Positions 23,690 through 33,730 of a DNA stretch of 64,000 bases are shown in pieces. Below the pieces are notes generated by a model. That model did no database searches. It was not told where the DNA came from and saw only the letters and a list, made by a program, of their open reading frames with translations. The stretch is from Larix kaempferi (lineage: Eukaryota > Streptophyta > Pinopsida > Pinales > Pinaceae). The DNA lies in contig BSBM01001936.1 of NCBI GenBank assembly GCA_027924585.1, positions 206,001 through 270,000 of the forward strand. Direction: 5' to 3'. Each line of letters starts with the position of its first letter. The first letter of the stretch is position 1. The position numbers were made by a program, and so were the translations under genes.

Positions 23690-24320
23690 CCTCTTCATTT
23701 TTTACCGAGCTAGAAGAGGGTAATAATTGCTCATTATAGCTCATCCTTTGGATGAGTCCAATCCCACATGTTTTACGAACCCGAGAAAGGATCAGTTCAT
23801 CCCTAGAAGGATCCTTCAATGTTAAATTTTAATGAGTCCAAAGAAGGTAAAATCAACATCATTTCATGTTTAGAGAGTCTGAAATAATCTAAAGAAGACT
23901 ATGAGATAGACTTTTTTGTAAAAGTTAGTCCCTAGGTCCAAAAAAGTATAAAATAATGCCTGAAGGAACTCTTATAGTCAAAGACTGACTAGAGTGTTCC
24001 TTTTTCATAAATAGTCCAACCAGTCCAAAAAAGGGGCAAACTATCACCATAAGGACAACCTTTATAATACTTTTACAAGCATGAAAGAATCAAGTTCGCT
24101 TGGATATCTTTTCCTTTTTAGGGAGTCTAAAAAGAGATTAAAGGAAACTCCGAAGGTATTTCTTTTTCGTACACATTTTACGGTTCCAAAAAATGATAAA
24201 ATTATACTTGATACCATTTTACTGGGTTTTTAACGAACATGATCATGGTATAAAAAGCGCTCGGAATATTTTTCATATTTAATAAGGATCATGAAAAGTA
24301 AAAAATGAACTCCGCCATAG
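23690..24320 (-). repeat. E5 stem-loop array
   Basis: Same unit type as in E2 and E3. Pairs read directly: GAGC 23707-23710 with GCTC 23729-23732; GAAC 23777-23780 with GTTC 23795-23798; AGTCT 23876-23880 with AGACT 23896-23900. Units alternate between GAGC, GAAC and AGTCT arm types. Confidence 0.7.
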
Positions 24321-24925
24321 TCAATTGTTATTAAACTAACCTATAGTCTCCACAAAAAGCATTAGAAACAAGTTTGACCTGAAGTAATGGTGAGAAATGA
24401 CTAAATTGGTAAAATAACTTAAAATCATGAAATAAAATATAAAATATTCTATTTCAAATGTATAAAAGGGTAAAAAGTAAAATATTTTCACCAGTGTGTT
24501 TTTTACCAAATAAGTGTGAGTGAAAGATCCCTTTCTAGTGCAAACTTGTTGTGGATATTGCAGGAGCATTGGGCATCCATTCTCCATTCTGTCAGGTCCA
24601 GGTAACCACTCTCCTCATGCCCTTCATTTCTATGTTTGATTTTCTAGTTTTTATGCCACTTTTTAGTTTTTTGAGGTCATTTTAAGAAGGGAAAATGCGT
24701 TCCCTGACCGATGCACTTTCCTCTCTCAAGAAGTGCATCATCCAAGGAGTGACATGCATCCTGAAGGGAAAAAGTGCATCACTGATGCCCTATGGACAAA
24801 GTTGGGGTATGTCATCATAGGAACAACCCAAAAAATAAATATTGGATCAAATGGTTGGGATTTTTGACTTGGAATCTCTTCTAATTCTCTCTTAATTGTT
24901 GTCCATTCAGGTTTGATCTAGCAAA
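24321..24925. other. spacer upstream of the antisense gene in E5
   Basis: Non-coding. It contains repeated TGCATC blocks, including a 9-bp perfect stem GATGCACTT (24710-24718) / AAGTGCATC (24731-24739). The same short block type recurs in the E5 and E3 LTRs and in the E3 leader. As the 5' flank of the plus-strand gene it could hold its promoter; none is clear. Confidence 0.5.
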
Positions 24926-26143
24926 ATGGTGCAATGGAAAGAAAGAGAGCATGAATTAAAATATTCCCAAGCAGATAATGACCCAAATGTAGTGTTGGAT
25001 TTGAGAGAGTGTGGGCTCTTGAAGTTCTTGAAAGTTCTCGGGATGAGAGCCCATGTTCGCTTATTGGACCATCTAATTAGGATGTGGGACCCTGATCAAC
25101 AATATTTTCAAGTTGGAACTCATATCGTCACCTTGGAGGTGGAAGACATATACTTCCTCATGGATATTTCAAGACAAGGAGCTCGTATTTTGCTTTCCTG
25201 ACCTAGAGGTGGTGAGGAGACCATCAAGGATCATATTGATCAATATTACACTCCCGGAACCCAAATGCAAATTGGGAAGATCCCAATCAAGCATGTACGA
25301 GATCATCCATTCAAAACTGTCTTATTTACTATTGAGAGGGTAGTAGGCAGTAGAGTATCTCATCAGACCATGAGGGCTCACATGATCTATGTTATAGATT
25401 GCATGGATCCCATGGTGTTCAACGGATGTGAGGGTGTATTGGTGAATGTGAACGAAAAAATAACAAAGTGTAGGAGAGGGGAACAAAAACAATTTGGATA
25501 TGGATCAATTGTAGTGTCCTTCTTCTTAGAGCGGGTCCCTCTCATTCACCCGCAGATAGAGGTCACCGACCTATAGCCACGAGACCCATGTATACTGAGG
25601 TGGGTGGAGGTGATGGATCGTCATTGTGGTGGAAGAACTATTATCACTTATGGGCCTCTATTCCTCATATGGTTTCACATTCAATTACTTATGGTAGAAT
25701 ACTATGTATATGCTAGCACAAATTTCTGGGGAGATCCAGATCTAGTGCTCCTGGAAGGAGAGCAATGGGGCGATCTAGGTAAGAAGGAATTACTTTTTAT
25801 TTTTTTAAATTTTTATGTATTTTAGGATATTTATTTTTTCTTGTTGTACTAAGTCCTCATGTATTTTTATATATATGTTGGGCCTTCGAGACCAAATAGA
25901 TCTTTTCCTATCGAGAGGCAAGGAGTAGTCAGAGAGATAACAACCATTAACCGATATGCAGTATAGGATCTCGATGAGATTGAGGAGAACCTCCAATGAC
26001 TAAACGTGGATATTCCTGACATATCTATATATGACTTGCCATGGAATTATCAATGCCACACAATTGGAGTTTCTAGTTGTTTTGGTCAACTGCTCCGTCG
26101 AGTGGCAAGGGAAATCATATGTTACCATGAGCATCACTAGTAG
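24926..26143 (+). pseudogene. antisense plant-mobile-domain-like gene in E5, with intron
   Basis: One plus-strand frame from the ATG at 24926 to about 25779 is broken only by TGA at 25199 and TAG at 25574. Its N-terminus (LRECGLL…LLDHLIRMWDPDQ…TLEVEDIYFLMDI) matches the general pattern of the plant mobile domain (PMD), known from Ty3 and Mutator elements and from MAIL1-type host genes. The exon ends at a GATCTAG/GTAAGAAG donor near 25780. A second exon in an open stretch starts near 25876 (VGPSRPNRSFPIERQG) and runs to about 26143 with further stops. It lies antisense between RNase H and the 3' array. Tat elements such as Grande are known to carry antisense genes there. Domain assignment is by pattern only. 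Confidence 0.55.
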
Positions 26144-26396
26144 TCGTATTAGATGTATTGATGTACTGAAATCCATGAGCTTCATATTTTTTCAGCATGA
26201 TAGACTAAAAGCTATGATCTTTATATTTTTGTCTCGGTACTTTTTGTGAAACTTTTTATCATGATTAATATAAAAACTATTTCTAGTGGTTTTATATACA
26301 ATGTGTCTGATGGTGAATGTGGATTTCCTGTGGACTGCTTACTTATATGTGAATTATTTACATGTTATTCTTTTACACATTTTACTAATGAAATGT

Positions 26397-26846
26397 TTAA
26401 GAATGTGAGATGTACCAATCTAACATGAAATAGGCCAAAGAATCGGCAACCGTTTTCATATGTCTCGGGATATGTTGATATTGAATGAACTCAAAAAATC
26501 TCTCCAAGATACGTACTCGTCGAAAAATACGAGGTAGTGTAGGATTGCAGATAGCATAGACTCGGCTTATATGGGATACCACGAGTTGAGAATCCAAATG
26601 GATGAGAATGTGGTCCACACCAAGGGAAGTCGTGTCAATTAACAATCCAATCACCGCGTGATACTCGATGGTATTATTAGTTGCAGGACCTAGGCAAGTC
26701 CCTCCTGAACTTATAAGTTTACCAATAGGGGAATAGAGTACCCAAACTACCGAGGCCAGGTTTCGATTATGCCAGATAGCACCGTATTTAAATCCTGAAT
26801 AGGTTTTCATATGCGCATTCAAGTATAACATGGTATAAGCAGTCAT
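26397..26846 (-). pseudogene. E5 second (plant Tat-type) RNase H
   Basis: 150-codon frame with the RNase H order of motifs: a first strand YLNAHMK, where the catalytic Asp is Asn; NNTIEYHAV with the Glu; IHLDSQLVV with the second Asp; and VADSLA with the last Asp. The GPATNNTIEYHA block is typical of the extra archaeal-like RNase H of Tat elements. It degrades the RNA strand of hybrids during reverse transcription. It lies downstream of integrase on the sense strand, not upstream as in Ogre/Retand. The missing first Asp makes it probably inactive. Confidence 0.75.
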
Positions 26847-26943
26847 GATGGAGATGGAACCCTAACCTATGAAAGGAAAAACTTCACACCATACCACACA
26901 TACATCATATAAAAAATGTACAAGGTACTTATGCAGGACTTAC

Positions 26944-27374
26944 CTAAGCATAGTACCTCTTAAGGTAGAGCCCATTTTTAGGCTCCTCCAAAGGTATCCC
27001 ATCATAATCAACTAACTCGTAGGCCCATTTTTCTAAAACACACTTTACGATGTAGGGTCCATACCACATGGACTCAAACTTACCTGCCCTATTTTATTGT
27101 GCTTTTGATCGTATGTCAAGACCAAATCACCCTCATTGAAGATGTGAGAATTGAAGGCCTTGTCGTACTGGAATTTGATGCAATTCTTATGTGCTTTGTT
27201 AGCAAGAGCAGCATCATGACTAGTTTCGTCCAGTTTGGCTAAGTGTAGAAATCGTTCTTCCTCGGTCGTGATGTTTGGAAAGAATTCGATGGCTAGTTTT
27301 AAGGATGGGATTTCACACTCTATAGGAAATACTGCTTCCAGTTCATATACCAATTGAAAGGGTGTGAATCCGGT
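26944..27374 (-). pseudogene. E5 integrase C-terminal part
   Basis: Sense-strand reading starts at the E3 boundary with TGFTPFQLVYE and continues through a DETSHDAAL helix region and GDLVLTYDQK. A frameshift near 27085 follows, then the end WYGPYIVK…LYLKRYYA and a TAG at 26944-26946. These are the landmarks of the integrase C-terminus in Tat-type Ty3 elements. The HHCC and DDE core parts would lie on the other side of E3 and are absent. Confidence 0.8.
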
Positions 27375-28336
27375 TGTTGTTGGACAATCTACTTGAGTGG
27401 ATGCAAGCCAAATCTCCCTATCCTAATTAGGTATAGAACAATTGAAGTACAAAACACAACCTTCTTTCCTAGATCAATAGAAATGCAAGTTACCAGATAG
27501 ATCACTTACTTGAAGTTCGCGAATGCCTTTCCTCTTTGTTGATCCAAGCTCCAGAGCCTTCATATCTTGAGATGCAAAACCCTATAGAGAAAGTGGAAAC
27601 AAACAAACGATACAAGCATATATACATGTAAATTGATCTAAACTAACGGTTAAGGAAGAAAGTTATAAACATTATCAACACAACGATGTTTATGGAAAGA
27701 ACTTGTATTACTGTAATGAAGGGAAATACATAGAGAAAGAATGTTACAACCTAAGCCTCAATGTTGCAACCTCCCATCCAACAATCTATGCCAAGCCTCC
27801 AAAGAATGCTACCTCCCAAAGGATGATAGGGATCACCTAGAAATTCACCAGCCTAAAAGTACCATAGACCTTCCCCCCTTCTCAATGGAGAGGAGGGTTG
27901 TATTTATAAAACTAAAGTGAATAGAGTAGGTTGAGGATTAGGGGGAGAAGTATAATGGAACCTCCCATTAGGTTAGGAACTGAAATGCCACCTCACCTAG
28001 AAGTTAGGGATGACCCTCCACCTCATTAAGCTTCGAAAAGGGCCTCGAAGCTTCCAGTTTTCTCCTATAAACACCCCTGGCGCACCTTGCATGAAGAGAC
28101 AGAGCGCCACTGAGGGCTGCCGCACCTTGCATGAAGGGAAAGAGTGCTGGTGGCACACCTTTTCAGTGTTCAAAGTGTGCCCATGCACCTTGTCTGAAGG
28201 GAAAGAGTGATGGTGTACTTAGAGAAGAAAAAAACCTAGGGAAAACCCCAAATTCAATGCACTTTAGCTAAGGGAACTTCAGGGATTAGGCACAAAGTTG
28301 ACACATAGCTCATGGTCACAAGATTTTGGTGTAACA
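27375..28336 (-). repeat. E3 3' LTR (left)
   Basis: 962 bp, TGTTGTTGGACAATC to …TTGGTGTAACA on the plus strand. It contains the GCACCTTGCATGAAG-type short repeats at about 28080-28215. Confidence 0.88.
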
Positions 28337-28350
28337 GGATGCCCCCCAAA
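28337..28350 (-). other. E3 polypurine tract
   Basis: Minus strand CTTTGGGGGGCATC directly before LTR start TGTTACACC. Confidence 0.8.
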
Positions 28351-29429
28351 GCATGAAGCTAGCAAAACAAGACAGATAAAATGCTTTGAAAAGTGAAGAA
28401 ATCGAAGGCAAGGATGTTGGTTGGAAGATGCTACAATACAACTGAATCAAATATTACATGACTCATAACATGGCTGTTGACCAATACATTGCATATCCAT
28501 GGTAGTAGAGACCAACTGAACACAATCATGGCTACTAGACACAATCATAGATCCATGATAAGATGATAATAGAACTATGACCAATACAAAGTGGATCCAT
28601 GTAATATGACTCAAACAATCTCCATCGCAACCTAGGTAGAAAATGACTTCCCCAGGGTCTTCAAGCCGAACCTGCAATGATATGAATCTATCCATGTGAC
28701 AATGTTTTGGAGTCGAACATGGTAGAAACCACTTGATTACTGGTCATTGATGTATACCATTAACAAGTGTGAGGGAAATCACCATTGATGTCAATGATTC
28801 CCAAGGTATCATAGCACAAACCATCGAATGTGAATAAAGGACTTGAAGTCAAACACTCGATGGGATATTTCAATCAAGAGTCAATGATATAAACTCATGT
28901 TGAAAGTGAGGTAACCTGCCATTAAGGAATGCAAGCCCAAGGTACTTGATTGTTTTCTAGATTCAATCCTTGGATGATGTGTTGAATTCGACAAGGATGA
29001 AACCATCGGAGGAGGTCCATAATGAATCCCGCATCAACGACACAAAACTCGATAGCAGACGTTTGGAGTGGATCAGATGGTAGAGTAATTTGCAAGACTG
29101 AATCAAGGTAGATCGACATGGTACAAGGTTTACTGAATGTAGATGATGAGTAACAAACATCTCTTGAACATGGGCATGGCATGACTTGGCAGTAATGACA
29201 TGACGAGAATGACACCAACCCCCAATGCGACCAATTGTGGAAACATTCTTTGGATGAACCAAAGTAGTGACAAGACTCGAGAAAGTAGTATGACTCGAGG
29301 ATAAACATATTACCCAAGTACTGAATGCAAATGAAAATGAATGCCATGTTCAAGAGTGACGACGTACTTCCAAAAATAAAGTGAAATACAAAATCTTCCC
29401 TTTTTACCCATCATGACTGATGAGTGCCT
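28351..29429 (-). other. E3 3' non-coding region
   Basis: No supported coding frame. Blocks are shared in order with E5 22.6-23.7 kb. Confidence 0.55.
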
Positions 29430-31520
29430 CATGTGTTTTTTAATGAGCTTGAGGAGGGTAACCAGATGCTTGGTATAGCTCATCTCATAGATGAGTCCAA
29501 TCCCAAACATTTTATGAACCTAGGATAGGAGGGGTTCATCCCATGACGGGCCCTTCAATTTTGAATTTTAACGAGTCCATAAAAGGTAAACTCGACATCA
29601 TTTCATGTTTAGAGAGTTTGAAAAGAACTAAAGAAGACTCCAAAGTTCCTTTTTCATAAAGTTAGCCTCTTCGCCCAGAAAAGAGTAAAACAACGCGAGA
29701 GAGAAATCTTCTAGTCATGATTGGCAGGAGTATTCCTTTTTCGTAAATAGTGCCTCCTAGTCCGAAAAAAGGGTAAACTATCACCAGAAGGACAACCTTT
29801 CAAATGCTTTTGCAAGCATGAAATAATCAAGTTCGCTTGGCGATCTTTTCCTGTTTAGCGAGTTTGAAAAGAGCTTAAAGAGGACTCCATGGACAACTTT
29901 GTCATGGTTGGTTACCGAGTACGACAAAGAAAAAAGTAAACTCGGCACAGTTCCTTTTCTGTAAAAAGTCTAGCGAGGATGGATAAAGTGATAAACCTAT
30001 ACTCGTTAACACCTTTTTGCTCAAATTTTTAATGAGCACAAAAATGGTATCAAAAACACTTGGAATCTTTTTCATATTTGAACCAGAGCACGAAAAAGTA
30101 AAAAGTAATCTCAAACCACTTTTCATGTTTCAACCAGAGCACGAAAAAAGTGAAAAGTAAGCTCAATACCATCTTACTGTTTTTAACGAGCTTGAAGACA
30201 GGTTGGAAGAATGCTCATGGTATTTGCTTCATTTTTTAACGAGCTTGCAATAGAAAATGAACTATGCTCAGGATTATTTTCATGGTTTAGCGAGCTTGAA
30301 ACCCAAAAGAAAGTATGCTCGAAAATACTCCCATTGGTATATTTTTCCATCATGATATCTAAAGGTTGGTACATGCCCCTGGCATGATTGCTAGAATTAA
30401 GTGACTTAACTCCAACATGGTGTGGAGAGGCGATCGAGTTGACTTCAACATAATGTCTAGAGCTTGAAGACATTCCCCCCAAGCTTCATTTCATTCTCCT
30501 AATCTACATCTTCACTGGATTAAACTCCGGGTTACTAATATGAAGATGTTCACTGGAGACGAACGAAGATCAAAATGGCATAGGAGGATAAAAATAAGGT
30601 TCAGGTACAAAGTCTATGGGAAGACTCCACTCAATGGAAAAGGATCTGTTTCATTTTTTAATGAGATTCACACAGAAATGTAACTATGCTCATGAAGTTG
30701 GTTTCATTTTTATGCAAGCTTTAAACCAAAGGTAAACTATGTTCGTAGGGGTCTATTCCATTTTTCAACGAGCTTGGAATCAAAGACTAATCTGTGCTCA
30801 TGGGAACTTATTTCATTTTTTAACAATCTTGACATAGAAAGGGAACTATGCTCATGACTAAGAGTTGGTTTCATTTCTATGCAAGCTTGAAACCAAAGGT
30901 AAACTATGCTTGGGATTGGTTCCTACCCAACATGATGTCCAGAGGTTGGTATTGTGCCCCTAGCATGATTGTTGATGGTATGACATGCCCCCCAAGCTTT
31001 ATTTCATCTGAAAATGCTCCTTCTTAACCCAACTACAAACCTGTCTACTAATATGAAAATGTTCACCAGGGGGGGAAAGCGAGAATCAGATGAAATGAAG
31101 GTTCAAGTTCTATCTCTAGCGAGAGACGTGAACTAACGAAAGGAATATCTATTTCATTTTTACACAAGCTTGAAATAGACAATAACTATGCTTGAAAGGA
31201 CCCTTTTTATTTTTTAATGAGCTTAAAACAGAAAGAAATTATGCTCCAAACAAACTATTTCATTTTGTAACAAGCTTGACACAAAAAATGAACTATGCTC
31301 GGTAACCTGTTTCATTTTTTAACGAGCTTGACACAGAAAGGGAACTTTTCTCCTAGGAGATGGTTTCATTTTTACACAAGCTTGAAACCAAAGGTAAGCT
31401 ATTCTTGGAAGGGTCTATTTCATTTTTTAACGAGCTTGAAAGAGAATAAAACTATGCTCACACGGAATGGTTTCATTTTTAAACAAGCTTGAAACCAGAA
31501 GGGAAAATTTGCTTGAAGAA
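29430..31520 (-). repeat. E3 stem-loop array (longest copy)
   Basis: More than 20 units of about 50-60 bp, many with TTTCATTTTTTAACGAGC starts. Arms read directly: GAACC 29516-29520 with GGTTC 29533-29537; TTTTTCG 29737-29743 with CGAAAAA 29763-29769; CAAGC 30882-30886 with GCTTG 30908-30912; many GAGC/GCTC pairs. Interspersed at about 30.36-30.48, 30.93-31.0 and 31.53-31.62 kb are pieces that in one frame repeat the 11-residue His-phased unit of the E2 Gag. A segment of about 0.5 kb (30.44-30.56 and 30.98-31.09 kb) is duplicated. Confidence 0.75.
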
Positions 31521-31627
31521 CAACCCTACCCAACATGATGTCCAAGGGTTGGTAGGGTTCCCCCGAGCATAATAAGGTATGGGAACAACTCCAACATGAT
31601 TCCTAGAGGCTGGAGACCTCCCCCCCA

Positions 31628-32560
31628 TCACGAGGGAGAGGAAACCAAGAAGATATGCAAAACATTCAGGGAAGTCAGATGAATAAGAGTCATATGATGA
31701 GTGGGTGTTACGAAGGAAAGCTGATCGATGGTCACAATTCTCCCATCATAGGGAAAATACATCACTTGAAAGAGTGAGGACACTATAGCTTTCATTACAT
31801 AAACATAATCATGTCCAAGGAGTAGATTAAAATCTAAGGGACCTTGGACTACCATAACATCAATACAGACAATTTTCCCTCCTAAAGTGATAGGTAACTG
31901 AGGAAGGATCCCTAAAGGTCCAGTAGGCCTTCTTTGAAAAGCCAAAACCTGGTCAGTGACTATTACCAGATGAGGAGAACCTATAAATTTCCAAGCAGTT
32001 GAGGATAAAATACTAACAGAGGCTCCCTCATCAACTATCGTATGAAATATTTTCTTATCAGAAACTCCTACAGATATTTGAAAAGGAACACTCAAAGGAA
32101 GACAAGGCTCTGTTATCCCATTCCAATCAAAGGAAATGACCTCAGTACTTAGAGGGGGTCCTGTGGAAATGGACATGATCTCCTCTGAACCGACTGTGAA
32201 AACACCAGCGGCTTCCAATTCACTCTCACTTGGAATATAAGAATGAGATGAAGATTGTGTGATGGTGACTGCTTCAGTCTGGAGTTTCTCCAATCAAAGA
32301 GTGGGATCGAGTGGAGGTGAGGCCGACTCGACCACTTCGTGTTCACTCTCAGAAGAGAGAGTGGGATCAACTACGGATGAAACCGAATCGACCACTTTAG
32401 ATTCACTCTTGGGAAGAAGAGTGGGATCGACCAGGGATGAAACCGAATCGACCACTTGGTCAACCAGTGGGGGGTTAATAGGAAATCTATGATAACCTAT
32501 TGGAAACCATTGACAAGGAACAGTAATATCTTCCAACAACTTTGAAGCTTCATCCATGTG
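31628..32560 (-). pseudogene. E3 gag tail and protease
   Basis: One frame from the copia A insertion point to 31628 with a single TGA at 32294-32296. The first part has three copies of a VVDSVSSxVDPTL-like unit (about 32300-32480). The protease has the active-site block VDEGASVSIL (DEG for DTG/DSG), the middle RPTGPLGILPQLP strand and the second-half block LLLGHDYVYVM. It ends with TIDQLSF and a short unrelated tail. It is related to E2 10.8-11.5 kb. The Gag part continues at 39796 on the other side of copia A. Confidence 0.75.
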
Positions 32561-32565
32561 AGGAC
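32561..32565. repeat. copia A target duplication AGGAC (left)
   Basis: Identical to 39796-39800. Confidence 0.93.
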
Positions 32566-33156
32566 TATTGATGTATATGTAACTTCGGAATGTATTTCAG
32601 ATATATTTATTGTACCCTTATAAGAGATGTGTTATTCCTCTAAAAGGAAATGTCGTCATGTGTATTGACAAGTGTCACAAGTGTGCGTACTTGCCGATGG
32701 GTTATTAGACCACCATGTGTGGGGTTGGCCCTGAAATACATATTATATGGTTGATGTACCTAGCTAGACAAGTCGGCCCCATAAGGTCACTGGGAAAACA
32801 GACTAGTATAAATAGAGATCGGGAGATATCTATTTGGATCACTCAGAAACTCACACTTCTCTCACTCAGAAAGTGGCGCACTAGTGAGGAGGAGGATCAT
32901 CTGCTACTAGGAGACTATCTTAGTGTATTTTGGTTGTACTTTGGTTGAGCCATTGCTCTTTCTATCTCTGAGGAAGTTGTGGGGTTTTTCACCTTAGGGT
33001 TTTCCCCACGGAAACTCTGTGTCTCTTGTCTATCATGCTTTTGATTCTTGTGATGCTTGACATGCTTGATATGATTGTTATGCATTGATATACTATACAT
33101 GTTATTCTCTCAGTAAAGATCCTAGAGTATATTGAATTAATGCTCAAAATTTAACA
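32566..33156 (+). repeat. copia A 5' LTR
   Basis: 591 bp. The first bases are TATTGATG where the other copies have TGTTGATG, one substitution in the terminal dinucleotide. It ends …TTTAACA. TATAAATA at 32807-32814. Confidence 0.93.
32807..32814 (+). promoter_or_regulatory. copia LTR TATA box
   Basis: TATAAATA, conserved in all four LTR copies here (also 39446-39453 plus; 42442-42449 and 49380-49387 minus). Confidence 0.65.
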
Positions 33157-33168
33157 TGTTATCAGAGG
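33157..33168 (+). other. copia A primer binding site
   Basis: TGTTATCAGAGG directly after the LTR. This is a two-base variant of the initiator-Met-tRNA site TGGTATCAGAGC, which is intact in copia B. Confidence 0.85.
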
Positions 33169-33730
33169 TAACCTGAGAAGAATACATTTTGCAGTGACGA
33201 AAACTTGAGTTTCTTGTTTATTGGGTTTCTCTCCATAGATTTTGGAAAAGCAGTATAGTAGATTGACTCTACTCATCAAGGAGAATCTATCTGTCCAATC
33301 ATAATTCAATTCTGAGCATTTTCAAATTTGGCCCTAAAAATTAGGGTTTCCACAAAAATAGGAATTTATGAAATCTAAAGACATAGCTGGAAGCTCCTTG
33401 CAAAAATCAAAGTTTAGAGCTTTGGATCGAGATTTTTGGCTAGGTAGATCTTCAGGAAACTCAAACCCTAATTCAAGGCTCTCCCCAGTGAACTTGGGAG
33501 GACAAAAAGGGAAATCTGAAGGGTAAAGCTTTGCTGATCTCAAATTCTGAATACACCAGGTTGATCAGCTCATCAAGGCGCATCTTTCTATCCTTTTAGA
33601 AAGTTGAAATTCACATTTTGAATTTTTAGGGTTTTTCTGACAAACCCTAATTCGGGACCCGATCTAGTTTTCAACAATTCAAGTGGTAAGACCTAAATCT
33701 TTTCTATTTCCATTTGAAATACTCTTTAAT
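33169..33730 (+). other. copia A leader
   Basis: About 560 bp, non-coding. It has two related blocks around CTCATCAAGG (33268 and 33570 regions) and several AAACCCTAA/TTAGGGTTT telobox-like motifs, one as the palindrome CCCTAAAAATTAGGG near 33330. Confidence 0.6.

Larger units (their letters stand above)
21615..27374 (-). mobile_element. E5: 3' half of a Tat-like Ty3 element, cut by E3
   Basis: In sense (minus) order it contains integrase C-terminus, a second RNase H, an antisense plus-strand gene, a stem-loop array, a PPT and an LTR. The reading frame of integrase stops exactly at the LTR of E3 (27375), within a conserved TGFTPFQLVYE block, so E3 inserted into E5 integrase. The 5' half (LTR, gag, protease, RT) is not found beyond E3. 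It was probably lost with the E3 5' LTR end at about 50615. The 3' non-coding part, LTR edges and PPT are related to those of E3, so E5 is a likely autonomous type for the E2/E3 group. Confidence 0.75.
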
